Of a DNA stretch of 64,000 bases, positions 36,275 to 45,726 are shown piece by piece (the stretch's first letter is position 1; the number at the start of each line of letters is the position of its first letter). The notes under the pieces were generated by a model. The model saw only the letters and a list, made by a program, of their open reading frames with translations, searched no databases and was not told the DNA's origin. The translations under genes were made by a program, and so were the position numbers. Source of the DNA: CAZODA01 sp964578485. Its GTDB lineage: Bacteria > Bacteroidota > Bacteroidia > Bacteroidales > Marinilabiliaceae. The stretch is from positions 86,493 to 150,492 of the forward strand of contig CAZODA010000003.1 in the NCBI GenBank assembly GCA_964578485.1, written 5' to 3'.

Positions 36275-37669
36275 ATGCAATACGATTTATTAATTATCGG
36301 TAGTGGACCGGGTGGTTATGTTGCTGCCATTCGTGCCTCTCAACTTGGGATTAAATCAGCTATTATTGAGCGCGCCGAATTAGGTGGTGTTTGTTTAAAT
36401 TGGGGATGTATCCCTACAAAAGCGTTACTCAGGAGTGCTGAAGTTTTTGAATACTTAAATAATGCTTCTGATTATGGGATTACTCTTGACGGTAGTGTAA
36501 AACCTGATTTCAATGCCATAGTTAAGCGAAGTCGTGATGTTGCAGATGGCATGAACAAAGGAGTTCAGTATTTACTTAAAAAGAACAAAATTGACGTTAT
36601 CGAAGGCACCGGCAAGCTAACATCGGACAAAAAAGTTTTGGTCACCAACAGTAAAAATGAAACAACAACTTATGAAGCCAATCATATAATATTAGCAACA
36701 GGAGCTCGCAGTCGTGAGTTACCCGGTTTAAAAATTGATGGTAAAAAGATAATTGGTTATCGTGAAGCTCTTAATTTAGATAAGCAACCTGAATCTATGG
36801 TTGTAGTAGGTTCCGGGGCTATTGGCAGCGAGTTTGCATATTTTTACAATGCTATCGGCACAAAAATCACCCTTGTAGAGTACATGGACAATATAGTACC
36901 TCTTGAAGATGAAGAGGTTTCAAAACAGTTGGCCCGTTCATTTAAAAAGTTGGGTATAGATGTCAAAACAAGTTCGGAGGTAAAATCGGCTGACACTACG
37001 GGAAAGAAAATTAAAGTAAGTATCAGTAACAAAAAGGGCAAGGAAGAAACTGTTGAAGCCGACATAGTTCTTTCAGCTGTGGGTATTACTCCAAATATTG
37101 AAGATTTAGGTTTAGAAGATGTTGGTATTGAAGTAGAGAATGGAAAGATAAAAGTTGACTCATATTATGAGACATCTGTTAAGGGTATTTATGCCATTGG
37201 AGACATTGTTGCCGGTCAAGCCTTAGCGCATGTAGCCTCTGCTGAGGGAGTTATATGCGTAGAAAAAATCGCAGGCAAACATCCTGTGCCTTTAGATTAC
37301 AAAAACATTCCGGGTTGTACTTATACCAGTCCTGAGGTTGCATCAGTAGGTCTTACCGAAAAGGCAGCAAAAGAAGCGGGTTACGAGATCCGTGTTGGCA
37401 AATTTCCTTTTACCGCTTCAGGCAAGGCAAGTGCTGCAGGTCAAAAGGAGGGTTTTGTAAAATTAATTTTTGATGCTAAGTATGGTGAATTGCTTGGTGG
37501 TCATCTCATTGGTGCCAATGTAACAGAAATGATTGCAGGTTTGGTATCTGCCAGAAAGCTTGAAACAACGGGTCAAGAATTAATAAAGACTGTTCATCCT
37601 CATCCCACCATGTCTGAAGCAATTATGGAAGCAGCAGCTGCTGCTTATGATGAGGTAATACATCTATAG
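36275..37669 (+). CDS. lpdA: Dihydrolipoyl dehydrogenase (E3)
   Basis: This flavoenzyme reoxidises dihydrolipoamide of 2-oxoacid dehydrogenase or glycine cleavage complexes with NAD+. The 464-aa product has the FAD motif IIGSGPGGYVAAIRA, the redox-active disulfide GGVCLNWGCIPTKALL (about residues 37-52), the NAD motif VVGSGAIGSEFAYF and the C-terminal base HPHPTMSEAIMEA. It is transcribed alone; the partner complex genes are not in the window. Confidence 0.96.
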   Translation: MQYDLLIIGSGPGGYVAAIRASQLGIKSAIIERAELGGVCLNWGCIPTKALLRSAEVFEYLNNASDYGITLDGSVKPDFNAIVKRSRDVADGMNKGVQYLLKKNKIDVIEGTGKLTSDKKVLVTNSKNETTTYEANHIILATGARSRELPGLKIDGKKIIGYREALNLDKQPESMVVVGSGAIGSEFAYFYNAIGTKITLVEYMDNIVPLEDEEVSKQLARSFKKLGIDVKTSSEVKSADTTGKKIKVSISNKKGKEETVEADIVLSAVGITPNIEDLGLEDVGIEVENGKIKVDSYYETSVKGIYAIGDIVAGQALAHVASAEGVICVEKIAGKHPVPLDYKNIPGCTYTSPEVASVGLTEKAAKEAGYEIRVGKFPFTASGKASAAGQKEGFVKLIFDAKYGELLGGHLIGANVTEMIAGLVSARKLETTGQELIKTVHPHPTMSEAIMEAAAAAYDEVIHL

Positions 37670-37770
37670 GCATATTTTATAAAAAAGTAAAGCTTATTGA
37701 TTCTTACAACAATAATATTTAAAGGGTTTCGTTTTTCCCAAAGAAGAAAGGAGTTTGTATCTTTGCGAAT

Positions 37771-39753
37771 ATGAGGCGAAATTTTTCATTTATTATAATA
37801 CCTTTTATCATAGTATTATTTTCCCTTTTAGCTTGTTCTTCTTCAAATCCTCTTGGAAAAGGATTGGATTTATATGAAACAGGCGAATATGAAAAGGCGA
37901 TAGTATCTCTTGAAAGGACTTATAAACGTGTAAGGAATCGTTATTACCGGGGTGAGATTTCATTTTATCTTGCTCAATCTTATAGTAAAATCAATCAGCC
38001 ACGTCGTGCTGCTGCACTTTACGGCAGGGCTTTAAACTTTGGTTATTCTGATCGTGATACTGAACTATATCAGGCACAGCAACTACATAAAATTGGGAAT
38101 TATGAGGAAGCAATAGAGCATTACAACAATTATTTGGAGAAAGTCAGTGATAATGTTTTAGCTTGGAATGGTTTATCTGCTTCAAAAAAGGCACTTGAGG
38201 AGGCAGAAGTAACAACAGCTTACAAAGTAAATCCTTTGAGAGCTGTTAATTCGCGCAACAGTGACTATTCACCCTATATTGCAGCAGATGATCTCGGCAT
38301 GATATTTTTTTCTTCCATGCGTCCTCAAACCGGTCGTCGTCCAAAGGTCAGTCGCATAACAGGTCAGGGACCTTCACAAATATACACATCTATACAGGAT
38401 TCACGTGGTGACTGGCTTGAACCGGAAGTTCTTTTTGAAATGGATGCAGCAGACTCCCATGAAGATGGTACTATAACTATTACCGGAGATGGTAATACTG
38501 CTTATTTCACTCGTTGCAGTTATGATGGTGAAGAAATAAGGGGAACAAAAATATGGACCAGTCGTCGTGCCGGTGGCAACTGGAGTGAGCCTTCACCTGT
38601 TGATTTAGGTGTTGACAGTTTAATTTATGCTCATCCTGCCGTTAGCTCCGAGGGTAATATTTTATATTTCGTATCTGATCGTCCCGGTGGTTTTGGAGGT
38701 TTAGACCTATGGAAATCAGAAAGCTTAGGTGATGGCTGGAGTACTCCGGTAAATTTAGGTCCCGATATTAACACTCCGGGTGATGAGATGTTTCCATATT
38801 ATCGTGAGGATGGAACACTTTATTTTAGTTCAAATGGTTTGCCCGGATATGGAGGTCTTGATATATTCAAGGCTGTAAAAGTACAAAATGAAGACAGTGA
38901 TGCGGATGAAAGATGGGAAGTAAGTAATTTGGGTCGTCCTATTAATTCTTCATCGGATGATTTTGGTATTACTTTCCTCGGCGGAAGAGAAAGTGGTTAT
39001 TTTTCCAGTTCTCGTGATAATGCAAGGGGCTATGATAATATATATTCATTTACACTCCCTTCAATAAATGTTGTTGTTTCAGGGAAAATTGCTTTATCCG
39101 ACAAGGAAAGTATAACTGAAGATACAAAGGTACGCATTATAGGTACCGACGGTACAAATCTGAGAGTAAACATTGAATCATCAGGAGCTTTTAACATCAT
39201 GCTTAGCCCTGATAATGAATACGCTATATTAGCATCTGCACCCGGATATTTAAACCATCGTGAAAGGATCAACACTCACGGTTTAAGTGAAAATCATCAA
39301 TACAATTTAAATATAGAGCTTAGCAGTGCCAGTCGCCCTCTAATATTTGAGAATCTTCAATTTGCAAGCGGGTCGTCCGACTTATCTTCATCCTCACTTC
39401 AAGAGTTAGATCGTCTTGCCGATATGCTAAAAGCCAATCCATTAGTACGCATAGACATAACAGCACATACCGATTCACGTGGCAATTATACAGATCTGCT
39501 TGTTTTATCCCAGAAACGGGCTGAAAATGTTCTCAATTATTTAACAGAGAAAGGAGTAGCTGCAGAAAACTTATCTGCCCGGGGTATGGCAGGTGATCAG
39601 CTATTAAAGGTTAGCGAATCTCTTGCCCGTCGTTATAATTATTTAAAAGAAGGCAGTGTTTTAAATGAAGCCACCATACAGCAGTTAAGTCCTAATTATC
39701 AAGAACTTGCCAGAAATTTAAATAATAGGGTAGAATTTAGTATTTTACCTTAA
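37771..39753 (+). CDS. OmpA-family lipoprotein with TPR and PD40 propeller, PorE-like
   Basis: The 660-aa protein has a lipoprotein signal (FSLLAC, Cys near 22), TPR-like repeats (about 30-145), a WD40-like PD40 propeller (about 165-430, with SDRPGGFGGLDLWKS and SSNGLPGYGGLDIFKA blades), a carboxypeptidase-regulatory-like domain (about 432-515), and an OmpA peptidoglycan-binding domain (about 525-660, ITAHTDSRGNYTDLLVLSQKRA). This order and length fit PorE of the type IX secretion system, though Bacteroidota carry paralogues with the same layout. A -7-like TATCTTTG lies at 37758-37765, only 5 bp before the ATG, which would leave almost no leader. Confidence 0.85.
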   Translation: MRRNFSFIIIPFIIVLFSLLACSSSNPLGKGLDLYETGEYEKAIVSLERTYKRVRNRYYRGEISFYLAQSYSKINQPRRAAALYGRALNFGYSDRDTELYQAQQLHKIGNYEEAIEHYNNYLEKVSDNVLAWNGLSASKKALEEAEVTTAYKVNPLRAVNSRNSDYSPYIAADDLGMIFFSSMRPQTGRRPKVSRITGQGPSQIYTSIQDSRGDWLEPEVLFEMDAADSHEDGTITITGDGNTAYFTRCSYDGEEIRGTKIWTSRRAGGNWSEPSPVDLGVDSLIYAHPAVSSEGNILYFVSDRPGGFGGLDLWKSESLGDGWSTPVNLGPDINTPGDEMFPYYREDGTLYFSSNGLPGYGGLDIFKAVKVQNEDSDADERWEVSNLGRPINSSSDDFGITFLGGRESGYFSSSRDNARGYDNIYSFTLPSINVVVSGKIALSDKESITEDTKVRIIGTDGTNLRVNIESSGAFNIMLSPDNEYAILASAPGYLNHRERINTHGLSENHQYNLNIELSSASRPLIFENLQFASGSSDLSSSSLQELDRLADMLKANPLVRIDITAHTDSRGNYTDLLVLSQKRAENVLNYLTEKGVAAENLSARGMAGDQLLKVSESLARRYNYLKEGSVLNEATIQQLSPNYQELARNLNNRVEFSILP

Positions 39754-39754
39754 T

Positions 39755-39785
39755 ATTGATGATCCAAAAGATTGTATTAATTTTG
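39755..39785 (+). promoter_or_regulatory. Bacteroidota-type promoter of purM
   Basis: ATTG (39755-39758), 19 bases, then TAATTTTG (39778-39785), 26 bp before the GTG start of purM. Confidence 0.55.
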
Positions 39786-39811
39786 CATTCATATTTTCAA
39801 AAACTGATATT

Positions 39812-40981
39812 GTGAGTTTTGATTTCAGATATAACAAAAGAGGTGTTTCTGCTTCCAAGGAGGATGTTCACCAGGCTATAAAAAAAATTGACAAAGGTCT
39901 TTTCCCAAAAGCCTTTTGCAAAATAAGTCCTGATATTTTAGCCGGAGATCCTGCTTATTGTAATATTATGCATGCCGATGGTGCCGGTACCAAGTCATCT
40001 TTAGCTTATATTTATTGGAAAGAGACCGGAGATCTTTCAGTATGGAAGGGTATTGCACAGGATGCTATTGTCATGAATGTTGATGATCTATTATGTGTAG
40101 GTGCCACAAGCAATATTTTATTATCATCAACTATAGGTCGCAACAAAAACCTCATTCCCGGTGAAGTGATAGCTGCAATAATAAATGGAACTGAAGAGAT
40201 TCTTGAGCAATTGCGTAACAATGGTATAGAAATTTATTCAACAGGAGGTGAAACTGCCGATGTTGGTGATCTTGTACGTACTATCATTGTAGATTCCACT
40301 GTTTGCAGTCGCATGCCACGTGAAGAAATAATATGTAACAGCAGGATATCTCCGGGCGATGTTATTATTGGGCTTTCGTCTTATGGCCAAGCCACTTATG
40401 AAACAGAGTATAATGGTGGTATGGGCAGTAATGGTCTAACTTCAGCAAGGCACGATGTATTCTCTAAATATCTTGCATCCAAGTATCCTGAAAGTTTTGA
40501 TCCCATGGTACCTGAGGAGCTTGTATATTCCGGAAATTACTCTTTAACACAGGAGATTGAAAATTTAGGTATTGATGCCGGTAAATTGGTATTATCTCCT
40601 ACACGCACTTATGCTCCTGTTATCAAAGAAATCTTAAAACATCATCGCAGCATGATTCATGGAATGATTCATTGTTCGGGTGGTGGTCAAACAAAGATTT
40701 TAAATTTTGTTGAGAATCTACATATTATAAAGGATCAATTATTTGATGTTCCTCCTTTATTTCGTATTATTCAAGAGCAATCGGGTACTCCCTGGTCTGA
40801 AATGTATAAAGTATTTAATATGGGTCATCGTATGGAGCTTTATACCGATCCTTCAATTGCTGATGACATTATTAAAATTTCCGGTTTATTTAATATCGAC
40901 GCAAAGATAATTGGTCGTTGTGAACCTTCTGAAAAGGCTAAGCTCACTATTAGGAGTGGTTTTGGAGAATTTTTTTATTAG
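39812..40981 (+). CDS. purM: Phosphoribosylformylglycinamidine cyclo-ligase (AIR synthase)
   Basis: PurM closes the imidazole ring in purine synthesis, using ATP to make AIR from FGAM. The 389-aa product is of the longer Bacteroidota type. It has the ATP-binding start HADGAGTKSSLAYIYW, the MNVDDLLCVGA motif, and GGETADVGDLV. Translation begins with GTG at 39812, supported by the frame and by the promoter 26 bp upstream. No other purine genes are adjacent. Confidence 0.9.
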   Translation: MSFDFRYNKRGVSASKEDVHQAIKKIDKGLFPKAFCKISPDILAGDPAYCNIMHADGAGTKSSLAYIYWKETGDLSVWKGIAQDAIVMNVDDLLCVGATSNILLSSTIGRNKNLIPGEVIAAIINGTEEILEQLRNNGIEIYSTGGETADVGDLVRTIIVDSTVCSRMPREEIICNSRISPGDVIIGLSSYGQATYETEYNGGMGSNGLTSARHDVFSKYLASKYPESFDPMVPEELVYSGNYSLTQEIENLGIDAGKLVLSPTRTYAPVIKEILKHHRSMIHGMIHCSGGGQTKILNFVENLHIIKDQLFDVPPLFRIIQEQSGTPWSEMYKVFNMGHRMELYTDPSIADDIIKISGLFNIDAKIIGRCEPSEKAKLTIRSGFGEFFY

Positions 40982-41072
40982 CTTGTTATATTTATTGTTC
41001 TTTCAACATCAAATATCAACAAATTAATAGTTAAAAATTTTATCTAAGCATTATTTTATTTCGAATCATACT

Positions 41073-42161
41073 ATGACACATAATAATTCACTATTAGGAA
41101 AATTAGAGGCCATTCGATTACGTTTTGAAGAGATTGGTCAACAGATCTCTGATCCGGAGGTAATTGCCGATACCAAAAGATATATTAAGCTCAACAAAGA
41201 ATATAAAGAGCTTGAGAACTTAGTTAAGGTTTCCATAGAATATAAAAACCTTATAAGCAATATCAATGATGCCAAGCAAATACTAAAAGAAGACAGTGAT
41301 GAAGAAATGCTTGAATTGGCGAGAGAAGAGCTTGAAATGTTAGAGGAAAAGCTTCCTGAGATGGAGGAAGAGATTAAATTGTTATTACTTCCCTCCGATC
41401 CCGAGGATTCAAAAAATGCTGTTGTTGAGATTCGCGGTGGTACGGGAGGTGATGAAGCTGCTATTTTTGCCGGAGATTTATTTAGAATGTACACAAAATT
41501 TTGTGAACGTATGGGCTGGAAAACTGATATCACTCATATATCTGAAGGCAGCTCCGGAGGTTATAAAGAAATTATTTTCAATATCAGCGGTAATGGTGTT
41601 TATGGGATTATGAAATACGAATCGGGTGTTCATCGTGTACAGAGGGTACCTCAAACCGAGACTCAGGGTCGTGTTCATACCTCTGCTGCTTCGGTTGCTG
41701 TTTTACCTGAAGCTGATGAATTTGACATTCAACTTCGGCAGGAAGACATTCGCAAGGATACCTATTGTTCATCCGGCCCCGGTGGTCAATCTGTCAACAC
41801 CACATATTCGGCAATTCGTCTTACTCATATACCTACCGGAATAGTTGTAACCTGTCAGGATCAGAAATCTCAGCTCAAGAATCTTGATAAAGCAATGGCA
41901 GAGCTTCGTACCAGAATATATAATCTCGAATATCAGAAATATCTTGATGATATTGCATCGAAGCGTAAAACTATGGTATCTACCGGCGACAGGTCAGCAA
42001 AAATTCGCACTTATAATTATCCTCAGGGACGTGTTACAGATCATCGAATAAACTTAACCATGTACAATCTTCAAGCTGTAATGGACGGTGATATTATAGC
42101 ATTAATTGATAAGCTTCAGATGGAAGAAAATGCCGAAAGATTAAAATTAAGCGAAGCTTAA
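41073..42161 (+). CDS. prfA: Peptide chain release factor 1
   Basis: RF1 reads UAA and UAG and triggers peptide release. The 362-aa protein has the GGQ motif at 237-239 (SSGPGGQSVNTT) and the codon-reading tripeptide at 193-195, here PQT in RVPQTETQGRVHTSA where E. coli has PAT. The P and T that define RF1 are kept. It lies between purM and pyrF, all on the plus strand with gaps of about 90 and 130 bp. Confidence 0.96.
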   Translation: MTHNNSLLGKLEAIRLRFEEIGQQISDPEVIADTKRYIKLNKEYKELENLVKVSIEYKNLISNINDAKQILKEDSDEEMLELAREELEMLEEKLPEMEEEIKLLLLPSDPEDSKNAVVEIRGGTGGDEAAIFAGDLFRMYTKFCERMGWKTDITHISEGSSGGYKEIIFNISGNGVYGIMKYESGVHRVQRVPQTETQGRVHTSAASVAVLPEADEFDIQLRQEDIRKDTYCSSGPGGQSVNTTYSAIRLTHIPTGIVVTCQDQKSQLKNLDKAMAELRTRIYNLEYQKYLDDIASKRKTMVSTGDRSAKIRTYNYPQGRVTDHRINLTMYNLQAVMDGDIIALIDKLQMEENAERLKLSEA

Positions 42162-42294
42162 GCTATATATTTTTACAGTTAATAAATATTGAAATACTTC
42201 TTGTGTCTGAAGGGCAAAACAATGCTCCGACAAGGCAGTTCTGTTACAAGTAACAAACAAATGCTAGTGATAAATAATTTAAAAGAAAAATAAT

Positions 42295-43116
42295 ATGACC
42301 TCAGCAGAGTTATTCAACCAGATAAAAGCCAAAAAAAGCTTTTTATGCGTAGGACTTGACACCGATATAAGAAAGATACCACGCATTTTACTTGACACTA
42401 CTGATCCAATATTTGCTTTTAACAAAGAAATTATTGATGCAAGTCATGAACTTGCTGTTGCTTACAAGCCTAATCTTGCTTTTTATGAAAGCTTAGGAGT
42501 TAACGGTTGGAACAGCCTCGAAAAAACTGTCAATTATATCCGTTACAATTATCCCGGAATTTTTATTATTGCCGATGCTAAAAGAGGTGATATTGGAAAC
42601 ACTTCAAACTTGTATGCACGTGCATTTTTCGATTCTATGGATTTTGATGCTGTAACAGTATCTCCATATATGGGGGAAGATTCTGTAACTCCTTTTTTAA
42701 GCTATGTTGATAAATGGGTTGTCCTTTTAGCGCTTACATCCAACAAGGGGGCTGATGATTTTCAATATATGACTGAGAACGATGAAAAACTATTCGAACG
42801 TGTACTAAAGAAATCTCGGAAATGGGGTGATGAAAATAATATGATGTATGTTGTGGGTGCTACCCGTTCCGAAATGCTTGCAAGCATACGAAAAATAATT
42901 CCTGATCATTTTATTTTAGTGCCGGGCGTAGGTGCTCAGGGTGGAAGTTTGGAGGAAGTTGTCAAATATGGAATGAATAAACAATGTGGTTTACTTGTAA
43001 ACTCATCACGTCAGATAATATATGCAGGCTCTGAAGTTGACTTTGCAGATAAAGCCCGTAAGGTAGCACAGGACATACAAGGCAAAATGGCTGAATTGCT
43101 TGCAGCCATCATTTAA
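42295..43116 (+). CDS. pyrF: Orotidine 5'-phosphate decarboxylase
   Basis: PyrF converts OMP to UMP, the last step of pyrimidine nucleotide synthesis. The 273-aa protein is the longer type 2 form. It begins with KSFLCVGLDTD, and the catalytic Lys-Asp set lies in FIIADAKRGDIGNTS (about 96-110). HFILVPGVGAQGG forms the phosphate-binding loop region. A terminator follows at 43134. Confidence 0.96.
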   Translation: MTSAELFNQIKAKKSFLCVGLDTDIRKIPRILLDTTDPIFAFNKEIIDASHELAVAYKPNLAFYESLGVNGWNSLEKTVNYIRYNYPGIFIIADAKRGDIGNTSNLYARAFFDSMDFDAVTVSPYMGEDSVTPFLSYVDKWVVLLALTSNKGADDFQYMTENDEKLFERVLKKSRKWGDENNMMYVVGATRSEMLASIRKIIPDHFILVPGVGAQGGSLEEVVKYGMNKQCGLLVNSSRQIIYAGSEVDFADKARKVAQDIQGKMAELLAAII

Positions 43117-43133
43117 ATAAACTCAGGTCGTAG

Positions 43134-43163
43134 AAGCTGCCCCACAAGGACAGCTTTTATTTT
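43134..43163 (+). terminator. Terminator after pyrF
   Basis: AAGCTG and CAGCTT pair around a short loop that contains CACAAGG, followed by TTTTATTTTT. The same ACAAGGACAGCTTTT core forms the terminator at 53618. Confidence 0.65.
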
Positions 43164-43184
43164 TAATGTACCCAAAGAACTATG

Positions 43185-43259
43185 AGTTTAGGGTTTAGGG
43201 TTTCGAGTTTAGGGTTTAGGGTTTAGGGTTTCGAGTTTAGGGTTTTGGGTTTCGAGTTA
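43185..43259. repeat. Imperfect TTTAGGG/TTTCGAG short tandem repeat
   Basis: About ten heptamers alternate between TTTAGGG and TTTCGAG forms. The same TTTCGAG/TTTCGGG words begin each 710-bp repeat at 26-27 kb. Confidence 0.8.
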
Positions 43260-43400
43260 TCAGTCACCAGTAAACAGTGATGTTTCGTAATTTTTCATTT
43301 CTTCATTCCTTCATTTTTAATTCGGGCGTTTCGACTTCGCTGTCCCGCTTTAGCGGGAGACGGGATTCTGAAGAAAGAATATGGCTACCAAACAGAAATA

Positions 43401-43466
43401 ACCCCGAAGGGGTGGTATTATTGTAGTAAGAATGTAACCTCCAAACATTTAGAACCCCGGAGGGGT
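43401..43466. repeat. Paired palindrome element, copy 4
   Basis: ACCCCGAAGGGGT (43401-43413) and ACCCCGGAGGGGT (43454-43466), again 53 bp apart, with the same GGTATTATTGTAGTAAGAATG spacer start. Confidence 0.75.
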
Positions 43467-43504
43467 GATATTATTATATTTCTTATGTATTGATGGTTTT
43501 TGTA

Positions 43505-43638
43505 TGTTAATTCCATTTTTTGCAGCGAGAGCAACTCCGTAAAATTTATGCTACCTCTTCAAGGCGTAGAGAGTAGTGGATTCATCGACCCCACGCGATG
43601 CGTGGGCCTGTTCCGCCGAGGCTTGCCGACGGCGGAAC
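43505..43638. repeat. Dispersed GC-rich cassette, copy 2
   Basis: Near-identical to 27764-27896, with the same CCCACGCGATGCGTGGG and CCGCCG...CGGCGG hairpins. It follows directly on a paired palindrome element, as copy 1 does. Confidence 0.75.
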
Positions 43639-43665
43639 AGAGAAGACAAGTATCTTTGAAATAAA

Positions 43666-43706
43666 GGAGCTGCCTCGATTTTAAAATCAAGGCAGCTCCT
43701 TTATTT
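43666..43706 (-). terminator. Strong bidirectional terminator
   Basis: GGAGCTGCCTCGATTTT and AAAATCAAGGCAGCTCC form a 17-position stem with one mismatch and almost no loop, with A-rich and T-rich flanks on both sides. It ends the minus-strand gene at 43727. Confidence 0.8.
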
Positions 43707-43726
43707 ATACAAAAAATTTCTTTTTT

Positions 43727-45655
43727 TTATAATCCTTCTCGAACTGATTCTTTCATAGTGTCGGGTCCCGGGAATCCGACATGTTTAGCTATTTCTTTTC
43801 CTTCTTTATCATAGACAAAAAAGGTGGGGATTCCTGTAACATCAAGATTTTCCTTTATCAGGTACATAAGTTCGTTATTAAAACGATAATGATGCCCGTC
43901 TAATCTGGATAAAAATTGCACCCACAAATCTTTTGGTGAAGATTCATCTGTCAGGTAAATGTAAACAATCTCTTCATTTTGGAATTCCTTTTTCACTTCT
44001 TTCATTGGCTCAATAGAAGCAATGCATGGTCCGCACCATGTCGCCCAAAAATCTACTACTACGACTTTTCCTTTATGAAGATCCAAGATTGTTTCATACA
44101 CTTTATCATTTTCCACCTTCGGTGTTTCATTAATAATAAAATCTGTATCTGTTTGTTCCAAAATTTTTTCAATAAGATCGCGCGTGCGTTTATTTTTATC
44201 GAGCACAAATTTTACTGACATAGGATCTTTTACAAGAGTCAGAAGTTCATCTTTTCCATGTTCTTCAAAATCATCTGTTTTTTCTATTTCTCCGGCAAAA
44301 AATGGTAGGCATGCCAAATCATGGAACAAGTTATTTTCTATTAAAAAATCGGGAGCATTTTCTTTATAATACAAGAATCTCTCTTCCGGTGTGGCATTTA
44401 CATCTCTTAACGAAAACTGGACAAGGCCTGTCATAAAACTAACTGACACAAGGCCTTCTTGAAATAAAAGAATATTTTCATCAAAAAAATCTCCAAGTGC
44501 TACATAATAGTCTAAATCAGGTTCTTCTATTTCTATTTGCAATTCTCCCCACCTATCCTGAGGAAGTCCGGAATTAAGATATTTCACATAAGACATCAAG
44601 CTTTTATAAGATATCAGATAATGGAGGGAAAAAGCTTTTAAAGAGGATGCTAACAAGAGTTTTTGATTATCAGAAAGGTTCTTGTACTCATCTTCGTTAA
44701 GTTTATTCTCTATTTGAAGCTTGAAATATTCAAGCAATTCTGCAGGGCTAAAATCTTCAGCTTCCTGCATTAAATTATTCAAATCAACAAATTGAACACT
44801 ATTCAAAAACAAAAATTCCTGATCATTAACACTCTCAGACTCAACCACGTAATACAATGAATCAGAAGCTTCTTTATCGGTACGATAGCGTGATTCATAC
44901 CTACTCTTCTTTTTTAAGTCAAGATAGACTTTGGTTTCCTCTCCGGGCTTTGCCAAGACTAATCCAAAATCGCCCATATATATCATTTGTGGCAATCCTG
45001 TATATAATTCCACAGAAAAATCTCCATTTGGAGAGATAGCTACCAACTCTGTTCCACTTTGAAATGTACTAATATCTATAAAACCAATTCTAATTTCATC
45101 TTTATAATTCTCCTTATTATAACCATAAATTTTTCCTGAAATTTTTGCCGGTTCATCGGAAAACTTAATTTTTGGGAGTTCTGATTTTTTATCGCTTTTA
45201 AAAGTTCTTTTTAAATCTGCCATTTTGATTTTTGTGCCCGGCAAAAGATTAATTCCCCATATTTTAAAGCAATCAGCACAATCACTTTCGATAAAATCTA
45301 TTTTTGTAACACCGGGAGGCAGGGGCGGAAAAAACAACTTAAATGATGTTTCGCCACTTTCAGGCATAAAAAATTCAGTATCAAGATCTATCCCTTCGGC
45401 ATGGGTGATAAACATACGTTCATCACTTCCACTTTCACGGATATAGGTGTCGGACACAATTTTAATCCACCAATGTGGTCTAAAGTAAGCATCAAAATAA
45501 ATGACCGTAGAACTGTCTGTCATTACAATTTTATCAATTTCAAGTGTTGTAGTGTTCGTCACCTCAAAAATTGGACGTTCAATTTCATCAGGACGGGGTG
45601 TGCTACAACTTAATAACAAACTTAAACCCAAAACTGACAGGAATAGGTTTTTCAT
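43727..45655 (-). CDS. TlpA-like thioredoxin-fold lipoprotein
   Basis: The 642-aa product has a lipoprotein signal (LGLSLLLSC) and a C-terminal thioredoxin domain from about residue 500, with the redox motif WCGPC in VVDFWATWCGPCIASIEPM. The large central part (about 30-490) is beta-rich and then helical and resembles the DUF4369-type N-terminal domains found on Bacteroidota TlpA proteins, but longer. It probably acts as a periplasmic thiol-disulfide reductase with a bulky partner-binding domain. It is transcribed alone and ends in a strong terminator. Confidence 0.82.
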   Translation of the reverse strand: MKNLFLSVLGLSLLLSCSTPRPDEIERPIFEVTNTTTLEIDKIVMTDSSTVIYFDAYFRPHWWIKIVSDTYIRESGSDERMFITHAEGIDLDTEFFMPESGETSFKLFFPPLPPGVTKIDFIESDCADCFKIWGINLLPGTKIKMADLKRTFKSDKKSELPKIKFSDEPAKISGKIYGYNKENYKDEIRIGFIDISTFQSGTELVAISPNGDFSVELYTGLPQMIYMGDFGLVLAKPGEETKVYLDLKKKSRYESRYRTDKEASDSLYYVVESESVNDQEFLFLNSVQFVDLNNLMQEAEDFSPAELLEYFKLQIENKLNEDEYKNLSDNQKLLLASSLKAFSLHYLISYKSLMSYVKYLNSGLPQDRWGELQIEIEEPDLDYYVALGDFFDENILLFQEGLVSVSFMTGLVQFSLRDVNATPEERFLYYKENAPDFLIENNLFHDLACLPFFAGEIEKTDDFEEHGKDELLTLVKDPMSVKFVLDKNKRTRDLIEKILEQTDTDFIINETPKVENDKVYETILDLHKGKVVVVDFWATWCGPCIASIEPMKEVKKEFQNEEIVYIYLTDESSPKDLWVQFLSRLDGHHYRFNNELMYLIKENLDVTGIPTFFVYDKEGKEIAKHVGFPGPDTMKESVREGL

Positions 45656-45726
45656 GATTTTAAATTTAGATTAAAATTTATAAAAAGGTTAAATAGTTTT
45701 TCAAAGTCAGAATATGATTAAAAGAT

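Larger units (their letters stand above)
43164..43665. other. Second gene-free repeat block
   Basis: Continuing the gap after pyrF, this stretch holds TTTAGGG heptamer repeats (43185-43254), the TTCATT-rich words also seen at 26,640 and 27,340, a fourth copy of the paired palindrome element, and the second copy of the GC-rich cassette. No gene is supported. Confidence 0.75.

Noticed and set aside
41651..41659. Altered codon specificity of RF1 (PQT instead of PAT)
   Set aside because: The middle residue of the PxT motif is variable and the defining Pro and Thr are present, so standard UAA/UAG reading is expected.
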